DNA of 64,000 nucleotides, from positions 1 to 64,000 of the forward strand of contig NZ_JAFBIL020000009.1 in NCBI RefSeq assembly GCF_016809835.1. Direction: 5' to 3'. Position 1 is the first letter of the stretch. The number at the start of each line of letters is the position of its first letter. Source of the stretch: Massilia soli. GTDB taxonomy: Bacteria > Pseudomonadota > Gammaproteobacteria > Burkholderiales > Burkholderiaceae_D. Both the position numbers and the translations under genes were made by a program. Positions 33,164 through 42,900 of this stretch are shown here, one piece after another. The notes below the pieces were generated by a model. That model searched no databases and was not told where the DNA came from. It was given only the letters and a program-made list of their open reading frames with translations.

Positions 33164-34141
33164 TTAGTCCGCGTAGACGCCAGCCTTGTTGATGATCGCG
33201 CTCCAGCGGTCGATTTCCGACTTCAGGTGCGCGCGCAGTGCTTCCGGACGCGCTTTCGCCTCTGCAACTGGTTCGGTGCCGAGGTCGGCGAAGCGCTGCT
33301 TGACGACCGGGTCCTTCAGCGCGACCTGCAAGGCGCCGGTCAGGGCGTCGATGATCGGCTTCGGCGTGCCTTTCGGCGCGTACAGGCCGTGCCATACCGC
33401 CACTTCGAAGCCTGGCAGGCCGCTTTCGGCCAGGGTCGGCAGGTCAGGCATGGACGCCAGGCGCGATTTGGTGGTGACCGCGTAGGCCTTGATCTTGCCG
33501 CCCTTGATCTGGCTGGTCGTGTTGGTGGTCTGGTCGCACATGAAGTCGACCTGGCCGCCCAGCAAATCGTTCATCGCCGGGCCGGTGCCCTTGTATGGCA
33601 CTGTGGTCAGGTCGGTGCCGATGGCGGTCATGAACAGCATGCCGCACAGGTGCGATGCGGAACCGACGCCAGCGTTGGCATAGGTGACCTTGCCCTTGTT
33701 GGCCTTGACGTAGGCCAGCAGTTCCTTGATGTCCTTGGCCGGGAAGTCCTTGCGCGCGACGATGGTCATCGGCACGTCGGTGATCAGGCCGATCGGCTCG
33801 AAGCTGTCGATCGCGTTGTAGTTCAGCTTGCGGTACAGGCCGGGCGCGGTCGACTGGCCGATGTGGTGCAGGAACAAGGTGTAGCCGTCCGGGTCGGCCT
33901 TGGCCACGCGCGCCGCGCCGATCGTGCCGCCGGCGCCGCCGACGTTTTCGATGATGATCTGTTGCTTGAGCTTGGTGCCCATCGACTGGCCGACCAGGCG
34001 CGCCACGGTGTCGGTCGGACCGCCAGCGGCGAACGGCACCACCATCGTGATGGTCTTGCTTGGGTAGGCCTGGGCGTGCGCAAGGGCCGCGCTACCGAAC
34101 AGGGCTGCAAAGACGGCGGCGCGCATAGGTGTGATTTTCAT
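33164..34141 (-). CDS. tctC: Tripartite tricarboxylate transporter substrate-binding protein TctC (Bug family)
   Basis: This 325-aa periplasmic binding protein has the signal peptide MKITPMRAAVFAALFGSAALAHAQA. The Bug-family motifs follow: AYPSKTITMVVPFAAGGPTDTVARLV, VENVGGAGGTIGAARVAKADPDGYTL, GTGPAMNDLLGGQVDFMCDQ and GFEVAVWHGLYAPKGTPKPI. The ATG at 34141 has AGAGGAAG upstream. It feeds TctAB. No tctDE two-component genes are adjacent. Confidence 0.92.
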   Translation of the reverse strand: MKITPMRAAVFAALFGSAALAHAQAYPSKTITMVVPFAAGGPTDTVARLVGQSMGTKLKQQIIIENVGGAGGTIGAARVAKADPDGYTLFLHHIGQSTAPGLYRKLNYNAIDSFEPIGLITDVPMTIVARKDFPAKDIKELLAYVKANKGKVTYANAGVGSASHLCGMLFMTAIGTDLTTVPYKGTGPAMNDLLGGQVDFMCDQTTNTTSQIKGGKIKAYAVTTKSRLASMPDLPTLAESGLPGFEVAVWHGLYAPKGTPKPIIDALTGALQVALKDPVVKQRFADLGTEPVAEAKARPEALRAHLKSEIDRWSAIINKAGVYAD

Positions 34142-34416
34142 GAATGTCTTCCTCTGATCTCTGTTTATAAGTATATGAAATAGGTGCGTGTAGCAGGGGT
34201 GGAAATTGCTGCAATGCAAGGCAAGCACAGCGATCAAATCCTCTCTGACGCAGGGATCGTTGTACCAGTTAATAGATAGAGGTGCAACTGTGGAAACCCG
34301 CAGTGCACCTGGCCCTGTGACGGGGGTCAGAATGGGGCCGGGTTCAACCCGCTGTTGTCGCTTGCGATATGATGTTGCAACGCTGTACCGCTGGCACCAC
34401 TTTTTGAGAGTATCGA

Positions 34417-35544
34417 ATGAACAAACAATTGACTGTCCTGGCCCTGTCGATCGCCAGCGCGGCGTCCGCGCAGGAAGTCGTCAAGATCGCCCACGTCGGC
34501 GCCACCACCGGGCCGGTTGCCTACTTCGGCAAGGACACCGAGAATGGCGCGCGGATGGCGGTCGAGGCGCTCAATGCGCGCAAGCCTGTCATCGGCGGCA
34601 AGAAGGTGCGCTTCGAGCTGGTCGCCGAAGATGACGCGGGCGACCCGAAGCAGGCCACCGCCGTCGCCCACCGCCTGGTCGATGCGAAGGTCAATGCGAT
34701 TGTCGGCCACCAGACGTCCGGCACCACCATTCCGGCGTCGAAGATTTACTATTCGGCCGGCATCCCGCAGATTTCGCACTCGAGCACCAGCCCCAAGTAC
34801 ACCCAGCAAGGTTTCAACACGACCTTCCGCGTGGTCAGCAACGACATGCAGCTGGGCCGCGCGCTGGGCCGTTACGCGGTCAAGCAGATGGGCGCGCGCC
34901 GCATCGCCGTGGTCGACGACCGCACCGCCTACGGCCAGGGCCTGGCGACCGAGTTCGTCCGCGGGCTGCAGCAGCAGGGCGGCGCGACGGTCGTGGCCAA
35001 GGAATTCACCCATGACAAGGCGACCGACTTCAACGCCATCCTGACCAGGATCCGCGCCACCAAGCCGGATCTGGTGTTCTTCGGCGGCATGAATGCGGTG
35101 GCCGGCCCGATGCTGCGCCAGATGAAGCAGCTCGGCCTGAACGCGAAGATGATGGGCGGCGACGGCATCTGCTCCGACGAGATCGCCAAGCTGTCGGGCG
35201 GCGCCATGGCCGACGGCCAGGTGGTCTGCGCCGAGGCGGGCGGCGTCGAGGCGGCCGGCAAGCCGGCGCTGGACAAGTTCCGCGCCGACTACAAGAAACG
35301 TTTCGGCATCGATGTGCAAATCAACGCACCGTACGCCTACGATGCGGTGATGACGTTCGCCGATGCGATGACCAAGGCCGGCTCAAGCGCGCCGGCGAAG
35401 TATTTGCCGGAACTGGCAAAAATCAGCTACAAGGGCGTCACCGGCAACGTCGCCTTCGACAAGTTCGGCGATATCCGCGACGGCACCCTGACGCTGTACA
35501 CCTTCAAGGCTGGCCACCGCACCGTGCTGGCGGTGACCAGGTAA
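34417..35544 (+). CDS. Branched-chain amino-acid-type ABC transporter substrate-binding protein
   Basis: This 375-aa periplasmic protein of the LivJ/LivK (peripla_BP_6) family has a short signal peptide (MNKQLTVLALSIASAASAQ) and VVKIAHVGATTGPVAYFGKDTENGARMAVEALN at the mature start. The IVGHQTSGTTIPASKIYYSAGIPQISHSSTSP ligand-site region and YDAVMTFADAM are also present. Permease and ATPase genes are not next to it, so it may serve a transporter encoded elsewhere. It is divergent from tctC across 275 bp in which I saw no clear motif. Confidence 0.88.
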   Translation: MNKQLTVLALSIASAASAQEVVKIAHVGATTGPVAYFGKDTENGARMAVEALNARKPVIGGKKVRFELVAEDDAGDPKQATAVAHRLVDAKVNAIVGHQTSGTTIPASKIYYSAGIPQISHSSTSPKYTQQGFNTTFRVVSNDMQLGRALGRYAVKQMGARRIAVVDDRTAYGQGLATEFVRGLQQQGGATVVAKEFTHDKATDFNAILTRIRATKPDLVFFGGMNAVAGPMLRQMKQLGLNAKMMGGDGICSDEIAKLSGGAMADGQVVCAEAGGVEAAGKPALDKFRADYKKRFGIDVQINAPYAYDAVMTFADAMTKAGSSAPAKYLPELAKISYKGVTGNVAFDKFGDIRDGTLTLYTFKAGHRTVLAVTR

Positions 35545-35549
35545 CTCGC

Positions 35550-37235
35550 TCAGGCGGCCAGCGCCGGCGGCGCGCTGCGCGCCGCCGCCAGTTGCCGGTT
35601 TAGCGCCGACAATACCGCCTTGAACGAGGCCGTCACGATGTTGCTGTCGATGCCCGCGCCGAACATGGTCGGGCCGTTCGCCACGCGCAGCTCGACGTAG
35701 CAAGCCGCACGCGCATCGGCGCCCGAGCCGATCGCGTGCTCGTGGTAATCCATCAGCTGGATATCGATGCCAAGCGCATTGACGAAGGCATCGATCGGAC
35801 CGTTGCCCGTGCCCGGCAGGGTGCGCGTGACGCGGTCCTGGGTCACCGACACCTCGACCTGCACGCGACCGGCGCCGCCGCTCTTTTCCGTCATCGCATG
35901 CGCCACGTAGGCGTACGGCGTCGCATGGTCGAGATATTCACGCGAGAACAAGGCATGGATATCGGCGGCGGCGATCTCGCGGCCGCTGGCATCGGCCTGG
36001 CCCTGCACCACGCGCGAGAACTCGATTTGCAGGCGGCGCGGCAATTCGAGCCCGTATTCCTGCTCCAGCAGGTAGGCGATGCCGCCCTTGCCGGACTGGC
36101 TGTTGACGCGGATCACGGCATCGTAGTTGCGGCCCAGGTCGGCCGGGTCGATCGGCAGGTAGGGCACTTCCCACATCGCGCCTGGCTGCTGTTTCGCGAA
36201 ACCCTTCTTGATCGCGTCCTGGTGCGAGCCGGAAAACGCCGTGTAGACCAGTTCGCCCGCATACGGGTGGCGCGGATGCACCGGCAATTCATTGCATTCC
36301 TCCACCAGCTGGCGCACCGCGTCGATATCCGAAAAATCGAGTCCCGGATGGACGCCCTGCGTGTACAGGTTCAAGGCGAGCGTGACGAGGTCGACGTTGC
36401 CGGTGCGCTCGCCGTTGCCGAACAGGCAGCCTTCGACCCGGTCGGCGCCAGCCATCACGGCCAGCTCCGCGGCGGCCACCGCGGTGCCGCGGTCGTTGTG
36501 CGGATGCACGCTGATGACCAGCGCATCGCGCCGCTCGAGGTGGCGGCACATCCATTCGATCTGGTCGGCGTAGACGTTCGGCGTGGCCGCTTCCACCGTG
36601 GAGGGCAGGTTGACGATCATCGGCCGGGCCGGGGTCGGCTGCCACACGGCGCTGACGGCGTCGACGATCTGCTTGGAAAAGTCCAGTTCCGTGGTCGAGA
36701 ACGACTCCGGCGAGTATTCGAGGCCCCAGTCGGTTTGCGGATGGGCGGCGACCAGCTCCTTGATCAGCGCGGTGCCGTTGACGGCGATCTGGACGATGTC
36801 CTCGCGCGACATGCCGAACACCACCTTGCGGAACACCGGCGCCACCGAGTTGTAGACGTGGACGATCGCGCGTTTCGCGCCAGCTGCCGACTCGACCGTG
36901 CGGCGGATCAATTCCTCGCGCGCCTGGGTCAGCACGATGATGGTGACGTCGTCGGGGATGCGCTGCTCGTCGATCAGCATGCGCACAAAATCAAAGTCGG
37001 TCTGCGAGGCGGACGGGAAACCGACTTCGATCTCCTTGATGCCGATCTTGACCAGCATCTCGAAGAAGCGCAGCTTCTTTTCAGGGCTCATCGGCTCGAT
37101 CAAGGCCTGGTTGCCGTCGCGCAGGTCGGTGCTCATCCAGATCGGCGGGCGGGTGATGGTGTTCGATGGCCACGTGCGGTCGGCGAGCTGGACGGCAGGG
37201 AAAGGACGGTATTTACTGGCTGGATTGTTCAACAT
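35550..37235 (-). CDS. leuA: 2-isopropylmalate synthase
   Basis: This 561-aa enzyme starts leucine biosynthesis by condensing acetyl-CoA with 2-oxoisovalerate. The type 2 (long) LeuA pattern is clear: [17 protein letters not shown] at the start of the TIM barrel, [16 protein letters not shown] with the metal-binding HxH-like motif, [17 protein letters not shown], and a C-terminal leucine-feedback domain. A Leu-rich leader peptide upstream suggests attenuation. It is convergent with the Liv-type gene, 5 bp away. Confidence 0.96.
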   Translation of the reverse strand: MLNNPASKYRPFPAVQLADRTWPSNTITRPPIWMSTDLRDGNQALIEPMSPEKKLRFFEMLVKIGIKEIEVGFPSASQTDFDFVRMLIDEQRIPDDVTIIVLTQAREELIRRTVESAAGAKRAIVHVYNSVAPVFRKVVFGMSREDIVQIAVNGTALIKELVAAHPQTDWGLEYSPESFSTTELDFSKQIVDAVSAVWQPTPARPMIVNLPSTVEAATPNVYADQIEWMCRHLERRDALVISVHPHNDRGTAVAAAELAVMAGADRVEGCLFGNGERTGNVDLVTLALNLYTQGVHPGLDFSDIDAVRQLVEECNELPVHPRHPYAGELVYTAFSGSHQDAIKKGFAKQQPGAMWEVPYLPIDPADLGRNYDAVIRVNSQSGKGGIAYLLEQEYGLELPRRLQIEFSRVVQGQADASGREIAAADIHALFSREYLDHATPYAYVAHAMTEKSGGAGRVQVEVSVTQDRVTRTLPGTGNGPIDAFVNALGIDIQLMDYHEHAIGSGADARAACYVELRVANGPTMFGAGIDSNIVTASFKAVLSALNRQLAAARSAPPALAA

Positions 37236-37292
37236 GTTGGCTTGCTCCGGAGGGCGTTACGGGTGCCGCAGGCGGCAGTGCTGTGGCGGCAG

Positions 37293-37340
37293 GCTACCGG
37301 ACAGGCCACGTCACGCTAGGCCCGGCAACCGATCGGTAGC
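37293..37340 (-). promoter_or_regulatory. Stem-loop overlapping the leader-peptide control codons of leuA
   Basis: GCTACCG (37293-37299) is exactly complementary to CGGTAGC (37334-37340). Inner GGCC segments (37304-37307 and 37319-37322) can extend the stem. One arm covers the last Leu codon of the leader frame, so ribosome stalling there would open this helix. A second small stem, TGCCGC/GCGGCA, lies between it and leuA. No U-tract was found. Confidence 0.5.
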
Positions 37341-37423
37341 TTTAGCAGCAGGGCGCGCGCGCGGGCAAGCGCGCAGGGTGCGGAGCGAGGGAGCGACAGT
37401 GTGAGGGCGGGGGAAACAGACAT
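37316..37423 (-). CDS. Leucine-rich leader peptide of leuA (candidate LeuL)
   Basis: The 35-aa frame reads MSVSPALTLSLPRSAPCALA and then RARALLLKLPIGCRA. It has eight Leu codons, with the run CTG CTG CTA AAG CTA near the end; CTA is expected to be rare in such GC-rich DNA. AGGAAAG lies 8 nt before the ATG. It ends 80 nt before leuA. These are the marks of a ribosome-mediated attenuation leader sensing charged leucyl-tRNA. The rest of the 360-bp gap 37236-37595 should carry the leuA promoter. Confidence 0.7.
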   Translation of the reverse strand: MSVSPALTLSLPRSAPCALARARALLLKLPIGCRA

Positions 37424-37595
37424 CGGTGCAACTTTCCTGAAACTACTGAGAGACCGGCAGGGCCGGACGCAAACGGCGGCAATTAAGCGCGTAGTAGGTG
37501 CGATGCTAGCGATAGGACGCTGGCATGCGGCAGGACAGTCGACAGAGGCAGTTGGAAGGACATGTGCCTGACTTTAAGGAAGAGTGGGCCGGATG

Positions 37596-38138
37596 TCAAG
37601 CGTTCGCCGGCGCCGGCCTGTTCTCTGCGCGCAACAGGGGATACGGGTTGATCGCGCCGCCCGTCTCGTAAATGCCGTAATGCAGGTGAGGCGGCGTGCC
37701 GGCGGCGTTGCCGCTGGTGCCGACGTAGCCCAGCACCGTCCCGGCGCGCACGCGCTGGCCGCGCTCGACGTCGGCAAAACGGTCGAGGTGGGCGTAATAG
37801 TGGCGCTGGCCGCCCGGACCCAGCACCCACACGACCTGGCCGCCCAGCCGGTTTTCGCCGACCCGCGTGATGATGCCCTCGGTGGCCGCATACACCGGCG
37901 TGCCGCGCGGCGCGAAGATATCGATGCCCTCGTGCTTGCGGCCGCCGCTGCGCGCCGCCTGCCAGGTGTCGCTGAGCTTTTTGCGGCTGACCCCGCGCAC
38001 GGGGATCTGGACCGCCTCCGGCGCCGGCATCGACGACAGCCGGGCGGCGTAAATGGCGTCGTCCACGTACGGGCCGAGGAAGGCGTACGCCACCACCAGC
38101 ACCACAGCCAACAACAGAATTCGGACGATTGCACGCAT
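37596..38138 (-). CDS. M23 family metallopeptidase, membrane-anchored
   Basis: This 180-aa protein has an N-terminal membrane anchor (VRILLLAVVLVVAYAFLG) and a LytM/M23 domain. The Zn ligands are visible as His and Asp in RKHEGIDIFAPRGTPVYAA and as HxH in PPHLHYGIYE. YAHLDRFADVERGQRVRAGTVLGYVG is the standard lysostaphin-fold segment. It should act on peptidoglycan in the periplasm. The ATG at 38138 is used; a TTG start 9 bp earlier is possible. Confidence 0.9.
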   Translation of the reverse strand: MRAIVRILLLAVVLVVAYAFLGPYVDDAIYAARLSSMPAPEAVQIPVRGVSRKKLSDTWQAARSGGRKHEGIDIFAPRGTPVYAATEGIITRVGENRLGGQVVWVLGPGGQRHYYAHLDRFADVERGQRVRAGTVLGYVGTSGNAAGTPPHLHYGIYETGGAINPYPLLRAENRPAPANA

Positions 38139-38209
38139 AGGCTGCAATCATAAGCCGGGAAGCAAAATTTTGCCTTTTCACGCCGCGCCAGGGAAACGCC
38201 GCTGCGTGG

Positions 38210-39070
38210 CTAAGTGACTTTGACGCTGCGCGCCGACCAGGCGCTGGCCGCCGACGCCAGCACGATCAGGGCGATCGCGGTCCACTGGGTCGATGTCAGC
38301 ACCTCGCCCAGGATCGCGAAGCCGGCGAGCGCGCTGATCGCCGGCGCCGCGCTGCTGAGCATGCCGAACAGCCCTTGCGACAAGCCGCGCAGGGCGATGA
38401 CTTCCAGCGAATACGGTATCGCGCTCGACAGCACGGCGATGGCGATGCCGGTCAGGATGATCGGCGGCGCGAGCAGCGCGGCGCCCGAGTAGGCAATCCC
38501 GAGCGGCACGGTAAACAGCGACGCGACCAGCATGCCGAGCGCAACGCCCTGGCCGCCGCGCAAGGTCGACGCGCGCTTGCCGAACACAATGTACAGCGCC
38601 CAGCACAGCGCCGCGCCGAAGGCGTAGGCGACGCCTGCCGGGTCGAGCTGCCCCGGCCCGGCGTCCAACGGCAGCAGCAGGTACAGGCCGAACACCGCCA
38701 GCGCGCAGGCGGCGAAGTCGCGCGGACGGCGCGACGACAACAGCGCCACGGCGAGCGGCCCGGTCACTTCGATGGCCACCGCGACGCCGATCGGAATGCG
38801 GTCGAAGGCGCGGTAGATCAGCAAGTTCATCAGCCCGAGCACGGTACCGTAGATCAGCAGGTTGCCCGCATCGCGCCGGGTGATGGGCGAGCGCCACGGG
38901 CGGAAGATTGCCAGCAGCAGCAAGGCGGAAAACCCGACCCGGTAGGCGGTGATGCCTTCGACGCCGATCACCGGGAACAGGTTCTTGGCGACGGCGGCGC
39001 CCAGGTTGACCGAAATATGCCCGCCAAGCAGCGCAAGGGAAGGCCGCAGGATGCCGTCGCGGTCGCTCAT
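38210..39070 (-). CDS. EamA/DMT family transporter (RhtA-like exporter)
   Basis: This 286-aa protein has about ten hydrophobic helices in two EamA repeats. It has the sequence flavour of RhtA/YdcZ-type threonine/homoserine exporters (HISVNLGAAVAKNLFPVIGVEGITAYRVGFSALLLL, VAIEVTGPLAVALLSSRRP). It should export a small metabolite. Its ATG directly abuts the TAA of the diguanylate cyclase gene, and it is the last gene of the six-gene cluster. Confidence 0.87.
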   Translation of the reverse strand: MSDRDGILRPSLALLGGHISVNLGAAVAKNLFPVIGVEGITAYRVGFSALLLLAIFRPWRSPITRRDAGNLLIYGTVLGLMNLLIYRAFDRIPIGVAVAIEVTGPLAVALLSSRRPRDFAACALAVFGLYLLLPLDAGPGQLDPAGVAYAFGAALCWALYIVFGKRASTLRGGQGVALGMLVASLFTVPLGIAYSGAALLAPPIILTGIAIAVLSSAIPYSLEVIALRGLSQGLFGMLSSAAPAISALAGFAILGEVLTSTQWTAIALIVLASAASAWSARSVKVT

Positions 39071-39982
39071 TTATCCCTGCCGCCAGACGATCCGGTTGCG
39101 CCCCGTTTGCTTGGCGCGGTACAGGTGTTCGTCGGCCGCCTCGAACATCGCCGACGCCGACTCGGCGCCATGATCGACCAGGGTCGCGCCGCCCACGCTG
39201 ACCGTCAGCATCGGCGCCACGGTCGAGGTGGCATGCTCGATCATCAGCTGGGCGATCTCGTCGCAAATGCCGCATACCACCTGCTGCGCCTGGGCGGCGT
39301 CGGTATCGGGCATCAGCAGCACCAGTTCCTCCCCGCCGTAGCGTGCCGCCAGGTCGGCCGGGCGGCGCATGCCGTTGCTGGCCGAGCGCGCCACCGCCCG
39401 CAAGGCGCGGTCGCCGGCCGGATGGCCGTAGTGGTCGTTGTACAGTTTGAAGCCGTCGATATCGAGCAGCGCCAGCGACAGCGGACGCTTGCTGCGCGAG
39501 GCGCGCAGCCACTCTGCTTCGTACACTTCGTCGAAGCGGCGGCGGTTGGCCAGCTCGGTCAGGCCGTCCACGTGCGCCAGCCTCTCGAGCATGCGGCGCT
39601 GGCGCACCACCTGCAGGTGCAGCGCCACGCGCGCCATCACCACGGTGGCGTTGAACGGCTTGGCGATGTAGTCGGCCACGCCCATGCGCAGGCCGTTGGC
39701 CTCGTCTTCCGGGCGGTCCAGCCCCGAGATGAAGATCACCGCGATGTGCGCCGTCTGCGGGTCCTGGCGCAGGCGGCGCAGGGTCTCGTAGCCATCCATG
39801 TCGGGCATCATCACGTCGAGCAGGATCAGGTCGGGCGCGTGGCGCGCCGCGCGCTCGAGCGTCTGCGCGCCGTTCCTGGCCAGGATGACGGTGTACTCGG
39901 GCTTGAGCAGTTCGCCCAGCACCATGCGGTTGATCGCGTCATCGTCGGCCACCAGGACCTTCTGCATTTCTCCGAAAGTCAT
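39071..39982 (-). CDS. Response regulator with GGDEF output (PleD-like diguanylate cyclase)
   Basis: This 303-aa protein has an N-terminal receiver with the acidic cluster VADDD and phosphoacceptor Asp near residue 55 (LILLDVMMPDMDG). A GGDEF domain follows, with active-site GGEEL near residue 214 and an inhibitory RxxD site (RPAD) five residues before it. It is therefore a phosphorylation-activated, product-inhibited c-di-GMP synthase. Its start overlaps the hybrid kinase stop by 4 bp, so that kinase is the likely phosphodonor. Confidence 0.93.
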   Translation of the reverse strand: MTFGEMQKVLVADDDAINRMVLGELLKPEYTVILARNGAQTLERAARHAPDLILLDVMMPDMDGYETLRRLRQDPQTAHIAVIFISGLDRPEDEANGLRMGVADYIAKPFNATVVMARVALHLQVVRQRRMLERLAHVDGLTELANRRRFDEVYEAEWLRASRSKRPLSLALLDIDGFKLYNDHYGHPAGDRALRAVARSASNGMRRPADLAARYGGEELVLLMPDTDAAQAQQVVCGICDEIAQLMIEHATSTVAPMLTVSVGGATLVDHGAESASAMFEAADEHLYRAKQTGRNRIVWRQG

Positions 39983-42900
39983 GCGCTCTCTTTCATGTCC
40001 ATGTCCAGCGCCTGCGCGAGCTGTCCCAGCGGGGCGAGGGCGGCGTGGTATTCGATGTCGTCGACCGCGCGCTGTACCGCCGCCAGCATGCCGGTATGGC
40101 GCGAACCGGCCAGCAGCGTCTGCAGTTCGAGCAGCGCGTCTTCGGCACGCGCGTCCTCGGCCCTGAGCAGCGTTTCGAGCCGGTGCGCCAGCCTGCGGCC
40201 GTCGGCGGCGGCGTAGCGGCTGGCGGCGACCGGCGCCTCGACCTTGGCCAGACCTGCCAGGATGGTGTCGAGCGTTTCCATCAACTCGGTGACCAGCGCG
40301 CCGATGCGCTCCAGGCGCCCGGCGCGCAGTTCCAGTTCGACGCTGTTGGCCAGCGCCGACAAGTTCGACGCGCCCAGGTAGAAGGCGCTCGACTTCAGGT
40401 TGTGCGTGAGGTTTTCGACGGTGGCGTAATGGCCGCCGGCCAGCGCTTCGCGCAGGATGCGCGGCGCGTCGCGGTATTCCAGCAGGAAGCCGCGGATCCG
40501 CTTGTGCAGGCGGTCCGGCTGGCGGTCGACGTTGGCCAGCGCCTGTTGCCAGTCGATGCCGCGGATCGGCGGCAGCGGGGCGGCGTCTTCATGCGATCCC
40601 TGGCGCGGCGCCCGCGCCGGCAGCGCGCGTCCGGCCAGGCGCGCAGGATCGATCCACTTGAGCAGCACGCGGAACAGCAGCGCCGGATCGATCGGCTTGG
40701 TGATATGGTCGTTCATGCCTGCGGCCAGGCTCTTTTCGCGGTCGCCCGCCATGGCGTGCGCCGTCATCGCAATGATCGGCACCCGCTGCAGGCGCTGGAT
40801 GGCGCGGATCCGCCGCGCCGCGCTAAGGCCGTCCATCTCCTGCATCTGGATGTCCATCAGCACCAGGTCGTAATCGGCATCCTGCATCATCTGCACCGCT
40901 TCGGCGCCGTGCACCGCCACGTCCACCTGGATGCGCGCCGCGGCCATGAAGTCCAGCGCCACTTCGCGGTTGTTGGCATTGTCTTCCACCAGCAGGATGC
41001 GGGCCCCATCGAGGCGCGACAGGTCGGGCAGGCTCGCGCCGCCGGCGCCTGCATGGCTTCCGAGGTCCGGGAGACCGCCTCCCTGGGCGGCCAGTTCGGG
41101 ACGCAGCACCTGCAGCAGGCTGTGATACAGCAGCGCCGGGCCCACCGGCTTGGTCAGGAAACCATGCAGCGGCACCTCGCCCTGGTTCTGCATCACCGCC
41201 TCGCGGGTCGATGCGCTGACCATCAGGATGGCCGGCGGCGCCGCGAAGCGCTGGTCGGAGTGGATCCGGCGGATCGTTTCGACGCCGTCCCAGCCGGGCA
41301 TCATGTAGTCCATCAGGACCACTTCATACGGCTCGCCCGCTTCAACCGCGCGCGCCAGCATCGCCAGCGATTGTTCGCCCGAACTCGCGGCATGCGCGCT
41401 GACGCCGAGCGAGGCCAGCATTTCGACCAGCGCGTCGCGCGCGGTGGCGCTGTCGTCGACCACCATCACGCGGGCCTGGTGCAGCGCGGCGGCGGCCAGC
41501 GTCACCGCGGTGGCGCCAGGATCGCCGACGCCGACCTGCACGGTGAAGGCGAAGCGGCTGCCGGCGCCCGGCGCGCTGGTCACGTCGATCGCGCCGCCCA
41601 GCAGTTCGACCAGCTGCTTCGAAATGCTCAGGCCAAGCCCGGTGCCGCCATAGCGGCGGGTAATCGAGCTGTCGGCCTGGCTGAACGACTGGAACAGCTG
41701 CGCCAGCTGTTCCTCGCTCATGCCGATGCCGGTGTCCTGGACCGAGAACTGCAGCGTGACCTTGTCTTCGCTGCGCTCGACCATGTCGACCGCGACCACG
41801 ATCTCGCCTTGCTCGGTGAATTTGACGGCGTTGTTGGTCAGGTTGATCAGCACCTGGCTGATGCGCAGCGGGTCGCCCACCAGCCGCGTCGGCACGCCGC
41901 GCTGGACGCGGAACACCAGTTCGACCGGCTTGGCGCCGGTTTTGAGGGAGGTCAGGCTGGACAAGTGCTCGAGCATGTCGTCGAGGTCGAACGCCACCGC
42001 TTCCAGGCTGAGCTTTCCCGCTTCGATCTTGGAGAAGTCGAGGATGTCGTTCAGGATGCCCAGCAGGTGTTCGCCGGACCCGAGGATCTTGGTCAGGTAG
42101 TTGCGCAGCTTGGGCGAGGCGTCGCCCATCAGCGACAGGCGGCTCATGCCGATGATCGCGTTCAGCGGCGTGCGGATCTCATGGCTCATGCTGGCCAGGA
42201 AGTCCGACTTCATGCGGGTGGCCGCTTCGGCGCGCAGCATGGCGTCCTGCATCTGGCGGGTGCGCAGGCCAAGGATGCGCATGAAGACCAGCATGTCGAA
42301 CAGATTGCCGAACTGGAGGGCGTGCATGGTCCAGAAATTGGCCGGCAGCGCGCCGTTGATCATCTGGCTGCAGATGACCGACGATGCGAACGCCACCGCC
42401 CAGCCGATGAGGAAATAGATGCCGACCGAGTCGCCGCGGCGGGCGCGCTTGAACGCGCCGGGAAGGCCGAGCAGCATCGGCATGACGCCCAGCGTGCTGA
42501 CGATCGCCACCAGGCCATCGACGCCGAGCAGGCCGGACGCATAGGCGACGGCGCTGATGACGCACAGTAGCGCGCCGGTTTTCATCAGGCGGCTGAAGAT
42601 GCGGTCCTGGCCCGGCCGCGCCAGCGCCTGTTCGACGAACAGGTAGGCGCCGCAGGACGCCATCAGCGCGAACAGGCCGCCCGCGTGCAGGTTCATCCAT
42701 TCATTGTCGAACCAGATGTACTGGCTTCCCAGCCCGAAGAAGCCGACCGAGAACATGGTGGTGCCGCCGATCAGCAGCGCATATTTGCCGAACAGCGGTT
42801 CGCGCAGGCTGATCCACTGCGCAAGGCTGTACAGCAGCAGGCAGATGCTCAGGCCAATCAGCATCCCCTGCAGCATCTGTTCGGCGAGGGCGTCGGAGTG

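Noticed and set aside
40045-42570. An 841-codon plus-strand open frame opposite the 7TMR-DISM kinase
   Set aside because: Antisense shadow of a gene with intact kinase, receiver and Hpt motifs.
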